Under the pieces are notes generated by a model, which saw nothing but the letters and a program-made list of their open reading frames with translations, did no database searches and was not told the origin of the DNA. Shown here piece after piece: positions 8,817 to 17,300 of a stretch of DNA of 64,000 bases. Each line of letters begins with the position of its first letter. Position 1 is the stretch's first letter. Origin of the DNA: Pseudomonas lurida (lineage in GTDB: Bacteria; Pseudomonadota; Gammaproteobacteria; Pseudomonadales; Pseudomonadaceae); assembly GCF_013522705.1 (NCBI RefSeq), contig NZ_JAAMRE010000016.1, forward strand, positions 1 through 64,000, read 5' to 3'. Both the position numbers and the translations under genes were made by a program.

Positions 8817-9920
8817 ATGCAGCTTCTGACACTACCGCCCTCACCGGCCCTGGCGACCTCCATCCGGGCCACCGCGCAGGTCTTTGAAGACCCCAAGTCC
8901 CAGGCCCTGCTCGACCATATCCAGCAAGTGGCGCCCAGCGAAGCCAGTGTGTTGATCATCGGCGAGACCGGCACCGGCAAAGAGCTGGTGGCCCGCCACA
9001 TTCATAACCTCAGCGCGCGGCGTAATCGTCCGTTCGTGGCGGTGAACTGCGGGGCCTTCTCCGAATCCCTGGTGGAAGCGGAATTGTTCGGCCATGAGAA
9101 AGGCGCATTCACCGGCGCACTCAGCGCCAAGGCAGGCTGGTTTGAAGAAGCCGACGGCGGCACCCTGTTCCTGGACGAAATCGGTGATCTGCCCATGGCG
9201 ATCCAGGTCAAATTGCTAAGGGTGCTGCAGGAGCGTGAAGTGGTGCGCCTGGGCTCTCGCAAAAGTATTGCGATTGATGTGCGCGTGCTGGCGGCGACCA
9301 ATGTGCAATTGGAAAAGGCCATCAACGCCGGGCATTTTCGCGAAGATCTCTACTATCGCCTCGACGTGGTCAGCCTCGAACTCAGCCCGCTGCGCGAACG
9401 CCCAGGCGATATCCTCCCGCTGGTTCGCCACTTTATCGAAGCCTACAGCCAACGCCTGGGCTACGGCCCGATCGCCATCAGCCGTGAAGCGGAACTCAAG
9501 CTCAAAAGCTACAGCTGGCCGGGCAATATTCGCGAGCTGGAAAACGTGATCCACCACACCCTGCTGATCTGCCGCGACGGCGTGATCGAGCGCGATGACC
9601 TGCGCCTCTCAAACCTGCGTATCGAGCGCCAGGACGACCCGGGGCACGTTGCCGATAACAGTGCCGAAGCCCTGCTGGAGCGAGCCTTCCAGAAGCTGTT
9701 CGAAGAACAGGCCGGCGCCCTGCATGAAAAAGTCGAAGACACCCTGCTGCGCGCCGCGTACCGGTTCAGTCATTACAACCAGGTGCACACCGCCAATCTG
9801 TTGGGGCTGAGCCGTAATGTGACACGCACCCGCCTGATCAAGATCGGCGAACTGGCGGTTAACAAACGCCGGCCTGGGGAAACCCTTCAAGGCGAGCGAA
9901 TGCTGCATCTATCCATTTAG
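8817..9920 (+). CDS. sfnR: Sigma54-dependent transcriptional activator SfnR
   Basis: This 367-residue enhancer-binding protein has almost no N-terminal sensor domain. The AAA+ domain begins near residue 20, with Walker A GETGTGKE (49-56), the sigma54-contact loop GAFTGA (96-101) and Walker B GGTLFLDE (114-121). A Fis-type helix-turn-helix follows near 325-350 (HTANLLGLSRNVTRTRLIKI). Without a receiver domain its activity is probably set by its amount, matching known SfnR proteins that are made under sulfate limitation. It is last in the msu operon, so it may activate the sigma54 promoter that drives its own transcription. Confidence 0.88.
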   Translation: MQLLTLPPSPALATSIRATAQVFEDPKSQALLDHIQQVAPSEASVLIIGETGTGKELVARHIHNLSARRNRPFVAVNCGAFSESLVEAELFGHEKGAFTGALSAKAGWFEEADGGTLFLDEIGDLPMAIQVKLLRVLQEREVVRLGSRKSIAIDVRVLAATNVQLEKAINAGHFREDLYYRLDVVSLELSPLRERPGDILPLVRHFIEAYSQRLGYGPIAISREAELKLKSYSWPGNIRELENVIHHTLLICRDGVIERDDLRLSNLRIERQDDPGHVADNSAEALLERAFQKLFEEQAGALHEKVEDTLLRAAYRFSHYNQVHTANLLGLSRNVTRTRLIKIGELAVNKRRPGETLQGERMLHLSI

Positions 9921-10007
9921 TCGACAGCGCCACGCGCAGTGACTGGCTCGACACCCAATCCCCCTCGTCGGAAGCGCCATAGCCTTGATTGACGTCGCCT
10001 ATAGTGA

Positions 10008-10030
10008 AAAAACCGGTCATTCCGGTTTTA
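10008..10030 (+). terminator. Probable intrinsic terminator after sfnR
   Basis: An AAAACCGG/CCGGTTTT stem with a 5-nt loop is followed by a short A/T stretch. It lies between sfnR and the VOC gene, and it may separate the two transcripts. The T tract is weak. Confidence 0.5.
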
Positions 10031-10056
10031 TCCACTCGCCAATCAAGGAGAACGCT

Positions 10057-10515
10057 ATGAGCGTCAACCCAATACCCGAGGGCTACCAGAGCATCACGCC
10101 CTATCTGGGCATCGACAAGGCCGCCGAAGCCATCGAGTTCTACAAGAAAGCGTTCAACGCCACACAGATCATGCGCCTGGATATGCCCGACGGCCGGGTC
10201 GGCCATGCGGAACTGCGCATGGGTGGTTCAGCGATCATGCTGGGTTCGCCCTGCGATGAAGCGGCCCTGCGCAATCCAGACGAACACGCCAGTGTCGGCC
10301 TGCATCTCTATGTCCAAAACGTGGACGAGCAATTCAAGCAAGCCGTTACCGCCGGCGCGAAGGTCGTGTCCGAGCCGCAAGACCAGTTCTACGGCGATCG
10401 CAGCGCCACCGTGAAAGATCCGTACGGCCACCTCTGGTTCCTGGCGACCCGCAAGGAAGACCTGACTCCTGAGCAAATCCACCAGCGCGCCGAAGAGCTG
10501 TTCAGGCAGGGATGA
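10057..10515 (+). CDS. VOC superfamily (glyoxalase/PhnB-like) protein
   Basis: This 152-residue protein of the vicinal oxygen chelate fold begins SVNPIPEGYQSITPYLGIDKAAEAIEFYKKAF, typical of the PhnB-like subgroup. The C-terminal YGDRSATVKDPYGHLWFLATRKEDLT block is also conserved in that group. These small metal-binding proteins are of mixed and mostly unknown function. AAGGAG lies 6 nt before ATG 10057. It is convergent with the MFS gene on the other strand, and nothing links it to the sulfur operon. Confidence 0.78.
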   Translation: MSVNPIPEGYQSITPYLGIDKAAEAIEFYKKAFNATQIMRLDMPDGRVGHAELRMGGSAIMLGSPCDEAALRNPDEHASVGLHLYVQNVDEQFKQAVTAGAKVVSEPQDQFYGDRSATVKDPYGHLWFLATRKEDLTPEQIHQRAEELFRQG

Positions 10516-10546
10516 AGGTCGGCTATCGGTTTTATACCCGCGCAGT

Positions 10547-11779
10547 TCATGGGGGGGTCGACTCGACCTGCCGTGCCGCGCGGGCGCCTATCCACACAGT
10601 CATGACCAGCAGCGCGCTCAGCGGCAGCCCATGGAACAGAATAATCACTTGGGAGGGTGTCCACGTCAGGTAGAACGGCCCCACCACCAGCATCCCCACG
10701 CCGAAACCGGCCATTTGAATCAGCGTCAATAAACTGAAGAGCGGCAGGCGCAGCCGATCGGGTTCACTTTGTGCACGGGACACCAGGGCCACCTCCGATA
10801 TCCCGTCCCCGAGCCCGGCCCACACCACCAGCAGCAGCGCCAGCCACAACTGGGTCTGCTGAAACGTCAGGATAAAGCCGCTGGACATCAGCGCCACACC
10901 CAGCATGAACAGGCGCTCCATGGCGTGCAGACCGCGACCTTTCAACACCGCGCTGGCCAGCCGTGCGCCGACGAACTTACCGCAGGCCCAGACCGCCAGC
11001 AGATAACCCATGACGGTTTTCGCAGTATCCGGCGAAATGTATTGAGACAGTACCGGCCAGCCCACGTTATGCGCGGCGCTGCCCAGGGTGTCGAGCATGC
11101 TGATCAGCAACATGGCCGCCAGCACAGGCGCGCCTCGCAGCCCTTTGGTCAATGCGTGCCACTCGGCAGCGAAGCTGCGATGCTCGGCCATGGCAACCGA
11201 ATACAAGGCGCGTAATGGCAGGATCAGGCACGCGGCCACCCCGTAGGTGCCGATGTTGACCGCGAACACCGCTTCGAAACCGCCGGTGGCGATCAGCAAC
11301 CCTGAAAGCAAACTGCCGAAGACCGCCCCCGTGGCGGCCGCAGACGTGATCCACGCGTTGGTGTCCACCCGCTGCTCAAGCGCCACCCACGTGGGCAGTT
11401 GACTGTTGAGGCCGATGGCAAACAGCGAATTGCACAAGCCGATGCCAAACGCGATGAAGGGCAGGACGCTCAACTGATGCGCGGGTATCAGCACCAGCAG
11501 CGGCACCAACAGCAGTGCCCGCGCCAGGTCCAGCCCGGCCAGCGTGCCGCGCCCGGCAAAGCGCCGAAAAAACGGGATACCGAACAGACTGGCGACAATC
11601 CCGCCGGTCACCCGGCACGCCAGAAAAACACTGACAAACACCACGCTTTGGCTAAGCCAATAAACATAGGTGGATAACGCCACCATGTTGAGAAACGCAC
11701 CGAAGTCCGAAACGCCGCGGGCAAAGACAATCAGCCGCGCGTTTCGGGTCGACAGGCCCTGCTGAACATCCTGGCTCAT
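10547..11779 (-). CDS. MFS transporter, probable exporter of the linked biosynthetic operon
   Basis: This 410-residue protein has about twelve hydrophobic helices and the EntS-like MFS layout (early FARGVSDFGAFLNMVALSTYVYWLS; the segment GLCNSLFAIGLNSQLP). It is the last gene of a four-gene operon, and its ATG overlaps the stop of the oxygenase gene by ATGA (11776-11779). An exporter at the end of an ATP-grasp/oxygenase cluster is the usual design for releasing a small product or for self-protection, as BacE in bacilysin clusters. Export of the cluster product is inferred from context only. Confidence 0.78.
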   Translation of the reverse strand: MSQDVQQGLSTRNARLIVFARGVSDFGAFLNMVALSTYVYWLSQSVVFVSVFLACRVTGGIVASLFGIPFFRRFAGRGTLAGLDLARALLLVPLLVLIPAHQLSVLPFIAFGIGLCNSLFAIGLNSQLPTWVALEQRVDTNAWITSAAATGAVFGSLLSGLLIATGGFEAVFAVNIGTYGVAACLILPLRALYSVAMAEHRSFAAEWHALTKGLRGAPVLAAMLLISMLDTLGSAAHNVGWPVLSQYISPDTAKTVMGYLLAVWACGKFVGARLASAVLKGRGLHAMERLFMLGVALMSSGFILTFQQTQLWLALLLVVWAGLGDGISEVALVSRAQSEPDRLRLPLFSLLTLIQMAGFGVGMLVVGPFYLTWTPSQVIILFHGLPLSALLVMTVWIGARAARQVESTPP

Positions 11780-12501
11780 GAAGACGCGGCCTCATCATCA
11801 ACGCTCTGGCGACGCAGGCTGACCAATAACACATCGCGCCAGGCTGGCGCGGATTGCGTCTGCGGTCGAACCTCAGCAGCGCGGTGGTAGAGACCACGGT
11901 CATTGATCACGATAGTTTCCAGGAAATGCGCCATTGGCAGGCTGAACACCTGGCTCTGTTCTGTCTCATGGGTAAAAATCTCCGAGACCACCGGCACCGT
12001 GTTGCATTCGCCGATGAAGTGCATGAACACCCAGTCCAGGCCGTCCTGATGAATGCCTGACGTCGTGGGGCTGCTTGAGTACGCCTCCGCCCTGATCCGG
12101 AACTGGTGGATATCGATGGTGTACGCCTGCTCATCCAGGCACGGGCCAATGATCGCAAGGTCGGTGGCCAACACTTTACGCATCAGCGGATGCTCGATAA
12201 AGCCATCCTCGCAATAGCTCAAATGGTTCACGCCCTGGCGGTAGTTGACGGCGTAAGTGACGGTGGACGTGTACGCGGCGTTCCGGTCGATCTGCAATTG
12301 ACGCCCAGGCGATAAACGATAGCGCAGGATGCGACGTTCGCGATGCGTGTATTCCTTGAACGCCTCGTCCCGGACCAGGTTTGCCCAGTAAGCACAAAAG
12401 CTCTGCACTTCGCCTGGCCCAGCCGCAACCAACGCGGCAAAGTCGCGGTAATGACAATACCGCTGCTCAAGCAAGCGCGCTGAAATCTGCTGGGTATTCA
12501 C
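11776..12501 (-). CDS. 2-oxoglutarate/Fe(II)-dependent oxygenase (amino-acid hydroxylase type)
   Basis: This protein of 241 residues resembles the 2OG-Fe dioxygenase family that includes bacterial isoleucine 4-hydroxylase. An iron triad can be read as H151, D153 (GIHQDGLDW) and H206 (DRGLYHRA), with a downstream arginine (about R222) for 2-oxoglutarate. GTG 12501 is preferred because AAGGA lies 6-7 nt upstream and the start sits 4 bp after the ATP-grasp stop; a TTG nine codons earlier is the alternative. Family members hydroxylate free aliphatic amino acids, so it may tailor a building block. The actual substrate is unknown. Confidence 0.75.
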   Translation of the reverse strand: MNTQQISARLLEQRYCHYRDFAALVAAGPGEVQSFCAYWANLVRDEAFKEYTHRERRILRYRLSPGRQLQIDRNAAYTSTVTYAVNYRQGVNHLSYCEDGFIEHPLMRKVLATDLAIIGPCLDEQAYTIDIHQFRIRAEAYSSSPTTSGIHQDGLDWVFMHFIGECNTVPVVSEIFTHETEQSQVFSLPMAHFLETIVINDRGLYHRAAEVRPQTQSAPAWRDVLLVSLRRQSVDDEAASS

Positions 12502-12505
12502 GCTT

Positions 12506-13873
12506 CTATCCTTCAGCAGGGCGATCAATGATCACGCGCAGGTTGTGCACGAGGGCTTCGTGCAGGGCATAGGCATGGGCGGCATCGTCGACCTGGGCCC
12601 AGCACTTGAGCAGATAGTGCTCTTCGATATCCGCGTCAATGGTATTGCCGGGGTCCTGCTGCGCGTACTCCAGCACCGAGGGGTGTCGATCCAGATACGC
12701 CGAACCTTCGATGCCCCTGAATTGGCCGCTGTGCTGCGGATAAATCGCCAGCATTGCGTAGTGTTGCCGGGCCTCGAGGACCTTGCGCGCGCCTGCCTCC
12801 AGTTTTGCGTCAAGCGTTTGGTCGCCCAGCAGCAACGAAAGATACAGTTCAAAGGGGTTGATCGCAGCCAGGTCACGGAACGCCGCGCTCACATACAGGC
12901 CTCCCACGCGGGGGTTGATCTCTATCACCACCGGGCCCTCGGCGGTCATTCGGAATTCGAAATGCACCACGGCGTTGGTCAGGCCGACCACCTTCAGGCA
13001 ATCCACCGCATAAGCACGGATCTGCTCGCATTGGGCTTGGGTGAACGACGTCGGCGGCGAAATCAACAGGTTCTCAAGCACAGTGCCACTGCGCTCGGTG
13101 AGCAGCAGTTTCTCGTTGATCAGCACCGCGTGGGCGCGCTCGCCGAGCATCACACATTCCACACTGCCTTCGATGCCGGGTATATAGCCTTCTAAAAGAA
13201 CACTGCGACCCGGATGATACTCATGCCTCTGACCGTCCTCTTCCGGCAACGCGTGGGCACAACCATAGAAATCCGCGTAGGCAGCCGCGCCGTGTTGCTC
13301 GACGAAATGCCGGTAATGGTCCTGCAGCTCAGTCCAATTCGAACATTTCCTGATAAACGCCGACGCACCGCCGAAGGGCGGTTTGGCAATGAGCGGATAC
13401 CCGACCCGCTCGGCACCTTCGCGAAGTTCTCGCTCGTCCTGGCACAGGGCGAACGGCACGGAGCGAAGCCCTTGCTTTTTCAGCATTCGGCGCATCAGGA
13501 ACTTGTTATTACACGCGCTGATGGCATCCGGCTGGCTATGCACCAGCCCGAGCCGCCGACACGCCTGCGCGACGATACGACCTACTTCGCCTTGGGCGGA
13601 CGGATGACCGGCCTGGCAGAAAATCGCCAGAATGCGATAACGCCCATCCAGTTCGCCGACCAGTTCCAGAATGCTCAGCTCGCTCAGTGCGTCCAGCAGG
13701 AACACTTCGTCGCTGTCATCCAGCAGCCGCTGCAGGTGTCTGCGCCCCGCCACGCCGGCGGTCAGACACCGCAGCCCTCGGGCGCGAGCAACGGCGAAGT
13801 GCGGCTCACGGTAGTGATAGCGAACAGAAGCGCTGTCATCGACATCAATAAATAAAATAGCGTCTTGATTCAT
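12506..13873 (-). CDS. ATP-grasp ligase (L-amino acid ligase/carnosine synthase type)
   Basis: This 455-residue ATP-grasp enzyme has the biotin-carboxylase-like order: a preATP-grasp region, YPLIAKPPFGGASAFI for nucleotide binding, VLLEGYIPGIEGSVECVM, and the metal-binding VHFEFRMTAEGPVVIEINPRVGG. Relatives such as BacD join two amino acids through an acyl-phosphate. ATG 13873 (MNQDAILFID) is used, which leaves 29 bp after the radical SAM gene. An upstream in-frame start would overlap that gene by 25 bp. The likely role is coupling the aminomutase product to a second amino acid; this is inference. Confidence 0.78.
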   Translation of the reverse strand: MNQDAILFIDVDDSASVRYHYREPHFAVARARGLRCLTAGVAGRRHLQRLLDDSDEVFLLDALSELSILELVGELDGRYRILAIFCQAGHPSAQGEVGRIVAQACRRLGLVHSQPDAISACNNKFLMRRMLKKQGLRSVPFALCQDERELREGAERVGYPLIAKPPFGGASAFIRKCSNWTELQDHYRHFVEQHGAAAYADFYGCAHALPEEDGQRHEYHPGRSVLLEGYIPGIEGSVECVMLGERAHAVLINEKLLLTERSGTVLENLLISPPTSFTQAQCEQIRAYAVDCLKVVGLTNAVVHFEFRMTAEGPVVIEINPRVGGLYVSAAFRDLAAINPFELYLSLLLGDQTLDAKLEAGARKVLEARQHYAMLAIYPQHSGQFRGIEGSAYLDRHPSVLEYAQQDPGNTIDADIEEHYLLKCWAQVDDAAHAYALHEALVHNLRVIIDRPAEG

Positions 13874-13902
13874 GATGGGTGCGACCTTGTTCCGTAAGTT
13901 AA

Positions 13903-15057
13903 TCAGGCATCCTGCCAACGGCACCAATGGCCCTCCCAGTTGCGAAAACAGTAATAACGCTGCCCGCCAACCACGTCGAAGTATGGCAGGTCTTCAGTTT
14001 TTTCCAGGTCCAACAAAGGCACCGTGAACTTGCCTTGAGCGTGCGGCAGCACATATTCGGGCAGGGCAATATTGGATACGCGCCGCTTGAGTCGATTCAT
14101 AATATCGATAGCGTGAGGGATTGAAGCTTTATATTGCGAAGCCCCCGGCGAAAACGGCATGAAATGATATAAGTAATACGGTTTCACACCCAGGCGATAA
14201 AGATCGATAAACAGTTTATGCAGCGTCGCCTCGTCATCATTTACACCGCGTAATAGCGGCATATTGGAAAAGACAATCGGCACTGCACTTTGAATACGCT
14301 TGACCGCGGCGGCAAATTCAGTACTGAGTTCCAAGGGATGGCAAACATGCACGCCGAATGCATTGACGTTGTACTTTTCCAGCATCGCCACCAAGGCATC
14401 AGTGACCCGGAACGGATTAAAACTCAAGGCGCGCGAGTGTATGCGTATCAGCAGTTCGTCGCTGATGCCACGCAGCGCCGCCAAATTCTCTTCAAGCTTT
14501 CGATCAGCCAGCATCAGGGGGTCGCCACCGCTGAGGATCACTTCTTCAATCGCCGGGTTCGCGCGGATATAGGCCAGGGATTCCTTGAAGGAGTCCGTGC
14601 TGGCGTTGGCTTTGGCGGTATCCACCTGCAGCGTGCGCAGCGCTTCGAAGCAAAACTGGCAATAGGCATTGCAGGTGTTCGTCATGCGCAGGATGACGCG
14701 ATTATCGTACTTGTGCTGGCAAATAGGCGTCTTCATCTCGTGACTCAACTCCCAGTTCTCGGAAGTACCGTCATAATCGCCGCTGACCTGCTCACTCCAA
14801 TACGGCACGACTTGCCGCCACAAGGGATGGTCCATGACCTCGCCGCCGGTCAGTGAACGATTGATCAGATCAACGTAATAAGGCGTGATCTGCATCTTGC
14901 GATCTTGCAAGTTATGCTCGATATGCGCAGAGGTTTCTTCACTCCAGCCACCGCACGCAACACGAAGCGAATATTCATCGCGAATGGCGTTCTTTTGCTG
15001 CCAGCGCCAGTCTTGCCACTGCACCGAACTATTGATTGAGCGATCGAAAATAGACAT
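13903..15057 (-). CDS. KamA-like radical SAM aminomutase family protein
   Basis: This 384-residue protein follows the lysine 2,3-aminomutase fold. It has the cluster motif C129-x3-C133-x2-C136, SGGDP at 176-180, NMPLLRGVNDD near 265-275 and a probable PLP lysine K343 (HAQGKFTVPL). The sequence after the cluster is CFEALR where KamA has CTRRR, so the carboxylate-binding arginine (R134 of clostridial KamA) is not at its place. The two aspartates that hold lysine's side-chain amino group (D293, D330) are also not evident. The substrate is therefore probably not lysine. Base composition around 14100-14300 is visibly lower in G+C than the neighbours. Confidence 0.8.
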   Translation of the reverse strand: MSIFDRSINSSVQWQDWRWQQKNAIRDEYSLRVACGGWSEETSAHIEHNLQDRKMQITPYYVDLINRSLTGGEVMDHPLWRQVVPYWSEQVSGDYDGTSENWELSHEMKTPICQHKYDNRVILRMTNTCNAYCQFCFEALRTLQVDTAKANASTDSFKESLAYIRANPAIEEVILSGGDPLMLADRKLEENLAALRGISDELLIRIHSRALSFNPFRVTDALVAMLEKYNVNAFGVHVCHPLELSTEFAAAVKRIQSAVPIVFSNMPLLRGVNDDEATLHKLFIDLYRLGVKPYYLYHFMPFSPGASQYKASIPHAIDIMNRLKRRVSNIALPEYVLPHAQGKFTVPLLDLEKTEDLPYFDVVGGQRYYCFRNWEGHWCRWQDA

Positions 15058-15117
15058 CCGTGCTGTCTCTCTGTTTTAACTTGAGTGCGCGCCGTTCTTG
15101 AATAGTAATTCGTTGAC

Positions 15118-15243
15118 TCATGACAATACCGGCGCCAGGCAACGGCGACATGAGATCAACTTATTAACGTGTTTATCAATAACAAAGAAGTGATGCGCGC
15201 GGGCTGCTTTCCAGCAGATAGGTTGGGGACTTAACCATCTCAT
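15118..15243 (-). CDS. Possible 41-residue upstream ORF before the kamA-like gene
   Basis: An ATG at 15243 is preceded by AAAAGGA with about 4-5 nt spacing and opens a 41-codon frame ending at TGA 15118, some 60 nt before the radical SAM start. The peptide begins MRWLSPQPICWKAARAHHFF and contains a CRRC pair. It could be a leader peptide or chance; no homologue is recognised. Confidence 0.22.
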   Translation of the reverse strand: MRWLSPQPICWKAARAHHFFVIDKHVNKLISCRRCLAPVLS

Positions 15244-15457
15244 TACATCCTTTTAATAAGCGTTTGACTTCCAAGTCCGCCTACACTTAAGACGATGGTT
15301 TGGCCGATGTCAAAAAAATACCCATCTTTTTTTCAGGGATTAACCCCTGGCGGCCGTAAGGCCTCCATCGCTCAGGCCAGCCTGCCGACCCCCAACGTAC
15401 GGTTGATCCAAGGCAAAGCGCAGCCCTGAAACATTTTCTTTCATTTGCGCCTTAGGG

Positions 15458-15502
15458 ATTTCTCATTCTCATCCGTCTTAATTTAGATACAGCCTGTCGC
15501 GT
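15458..15502 (+). promoter_or_regulatory. Possible Fur site and PvdS (iron-starvation) promoter of fpvG
   Basis: ATTTCTCATTCTCATC (15458-15473) resembles a degenerate Fur hexamer array. TTAAT (15478-15482) with a 17-nt spacer and CGT (15500-15502) resembles the iron-starvation box TAAAT-N16/17-CGT with one mismatch. Both are weak by eye; the expectation comes from the known iron control of this operon. Confidence 0.3.
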
Positions 15503-15567
15503 CAGCAAAAGCTACGACCGGCCTTTTCCGGGCGCCCATCGCCCTTCCGATCAAGACCCTCATTCAC

Positions 15568-16770
15568 ATGTCGAAGAAGTCACGCTCCAAACTCTGGTTT
15601 CTCGTACACAGCTGGCTGGCCTTGCCCATCTGGTTCTTCGTACTGATCGTCTGCGTCACCGGCACCCTGGCGGTGGTCAGCCAGGAAATCGTCTGGCTGG
15701 CCAACCCCGAGATCCGCGCCAGCAAACCGTCCGATGACGCTGAACCGCTGGGCTTCGACCAGGTAATTGCCGCCATCAAGCGCGACGATCCCCAAGTGAT
15801 CGTGCGCTCCATCATCCGCCCCGATGAGTCGCACTTCGCCTTGAGCGTCGGCCTCAGCTACCCCGACGGTCGCTCGGTAGAGGCCTATGCCAACCCTTAT
15901 ACCGGCGCAATCCAGGGCATCAGCCCGGCATTCGATTTCCAGCAATTTACCCGTGCGTTGCACGGTTGGTGGCTGGTGCCGTTTACCAATGGCTACAGCT
16001 GGGGCTGGTATCTGGTTTCATTCCTCGGCTTGCCGCTGCTGGCATCGCTGGTCACCGGCCTGGTGGTGTACAAGCGCTTCTGGAAAGGCTTCCTACGCCC
16101 TACCCTGCGTATTCGCCATGGGGCGCGAATCTTCTGGGGCGACTTCCACAGGCTGAGCGGTATCTGGTCGATCTGGTTCATCGCGGTCATCTCCATCACC
16201 GGCACCTGGTTCCTGATTCAGGCTTTCCTGGGGGACAACCAGATCTCCATCTCCAGCGAGCCCATCGTGCCGGTGATTGCCCGCGATAAAGTGCCGACCT
16301 CGGCCGCCGGCGTTCCGGCACCGACGATCCCCCTGGACGACGCCATCAAGATCGCCACCCAGCGCATTCCGGGGCTGGAGGCCAGCTTCGTGTTCCTGCC
16401 GCTCAACGCCTACAGCCACCTGCAGATCGGTGGCCGGGGCTGGTACCCGCTGATGTTCCAGACCGCGCAACTGAACCCCTATGACGGAGATATCGCGGTC
16501 TCGCACCTGCTCTCCGACCGCACGCCCCTGGAGTTCGTCACCGAATCCATGCGCCCGCTGCACACCGGTGACTTCGGTGGCCTATGGATCAAGTTGATCT
16601 GGGCGTTTTTCGGCCTCGTACTGAGCATGATGGTGCTGAGCGGCCTGCTGATCTGGACCAAACGCACCGCCCTGGCCACCGCCAATGCCCTCAAGCGCAG
16701 CCACAAAGTACAGCGTCAGGCTGCATCGATTCCCGTTATGCAGGCTGAAACCCAGGAGGCCAATCCATGA
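15568..16770 (+). CDS. fpvG: PepSY-domain inner-membrane iron reductase FpvG
   Basis: This 400-residue membrane protein of the PepSY_TM family matches FpvG, the reductase that turns Fe3+ into Fe2+ while bound to pyoverdine in the periplasm. Four hydrophobic segments (about 10-35, 145-175, 200-225 and 345-370) flank periplasmic PepSY regions. Histidines near membrane segments, as in RALHGWWLVPF and PLHTGDFGGLW, could hold heme. It is the first gene of fpvGHJK-CDEF and its stop overlaps the fpvH start. Iron control is known in P. aeruginosa; the local promoter signals are weak. Confidence 0.85.
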   Translation: MSKKSRSKLWFLVHSWLALPIWFFVLIVCVTGTLAVVSQEIVWLANPEIRASKPSDDAEPLGFDQVIAAIKRDDPQVIVRSIIRPDESHFALSVGLSYPDGRSVEAYANPYTGAIQGISPAFDFQQFTRALHGWWLVPFTNGYSWGWYLVSFLGLPLLASLVTGLVVYKRFWKGFLRPTLRIRHGARIFWGDFHRLSGIWSIWFIAVISITGTWFLIQAFLGDNQISISSEPIVPVIARDKVPTSAAGVPAPTIPLDDAIKIATQRIPGLEASFVFLPLNAYSHLQIGGRGWYPLMFQTAQLNPYDGDIAVSHLLSDRTPLEFVTESMRPLHTGDFGGLWIKLIWAFFGLVLSMMVLSGLLIWTKRTALATANALKRSHKVQRQAASIPVMQAETQEANP

Positions 16771-17300
16771 GCAAAGTCGCTGCCGCACCGTCGCCGCTGC
16801 GGACTTTCTGGCTGAAATGGCGTTTTCACCTCAACCTCCTGCTGGTCCTGGTGCCTCTGGGCTTCATGCCCAGGTATTTCGCCGACGCCGCACTGTTTCG
16901 TGGAGACACCGGCATCGGCGAACGGGTGGCCGGCGACGTGCAGGTCGGCCCCTGGAGCCTGACCCTCGCCGAATTCCGCAACGAGGGCCCGAGCCCCGAT
17001 CCCGCCGGGCCGATGAAATTCTTCAACGCCGCCCTGTGCGCCGCCTGTGCCGACCAGGTCAAGGCCACTTACCTGCGCATCGGCAAACCCCGCAGCCTGC
17101 GCGCCGCCGGGGTGATCTTCTTTGGTACCCCCTATCGCATGGGTGCCGGCCTGCCGGTGCCTGCGCGCACGCCGCCCGACGCCGAACTGTGGATCACCAT
17201 GGAAGGCTGGGACGGCACGATGCACCAGGGTTCCATCCCGCTCAGCCAGGCCTCGCCCGCCACCATTGCCTGGCTGAACAAGCAAGGAGTCAAACCATGA
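16767..17300 (+). CDS. fpvH: Pyoverdine iron-release accessory protein FpvH
   Basis: This 177-residue protein has one N-terminal membrane segment (FHLNLLLVLVPLGFMPRYF) and a periplasmic domain with a CAAC cysteine pair (LCAACADQVKATYLRIGKPR). Its position between fpvG and fpvJ, with ATGA overlaps on both sides, identifies it as FpvH. In P. aeruginosa this protein is known to assist iron reduction by FpvG; its exact chemistry is not settled. The CxxC pair suggests metal or redox work. Confidence 0.78.
   Translation: MSKVAAAPSPLRTFWLKWRFHLNLLLVLVPLGFMPRYFADAALFRGDTGIGERVAGDVQVGPWSLTLAEFRNEGPSPDPAGPMKFFNAALCAACADQVKATYLRIGKPRSLRAAGVIFFGTPYRMGAGLPVPARTPPDAELWITMEGWDGTMHQGSIPLSQASPATIAWLNKQGVKP

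Larger units (their letters stand above)
15058..15567. other. Divergent regulatory region between the kamA-like operon and fpvG
   Basis: These 510 bases are richer in A/T than their surroundings. They include a possible 41-residue upstream ORF on the minus strand (15118-15243), a CAGGG/CCCTG hairpin near 15337-15352, and possible iron-control sites at 15458-15502 before fpvG. No other gene is supported. Confidence 0.5.

Noticed and set aside
13903..15243. RiPP interpretation of the radical SAM operon
   Set aside because: The radical SAM enzyme is KamA-like with a PLP lysine and lacks a SPASM or precursor-binding domain; the short upstream frame is weak evidence for a precursor peptide.
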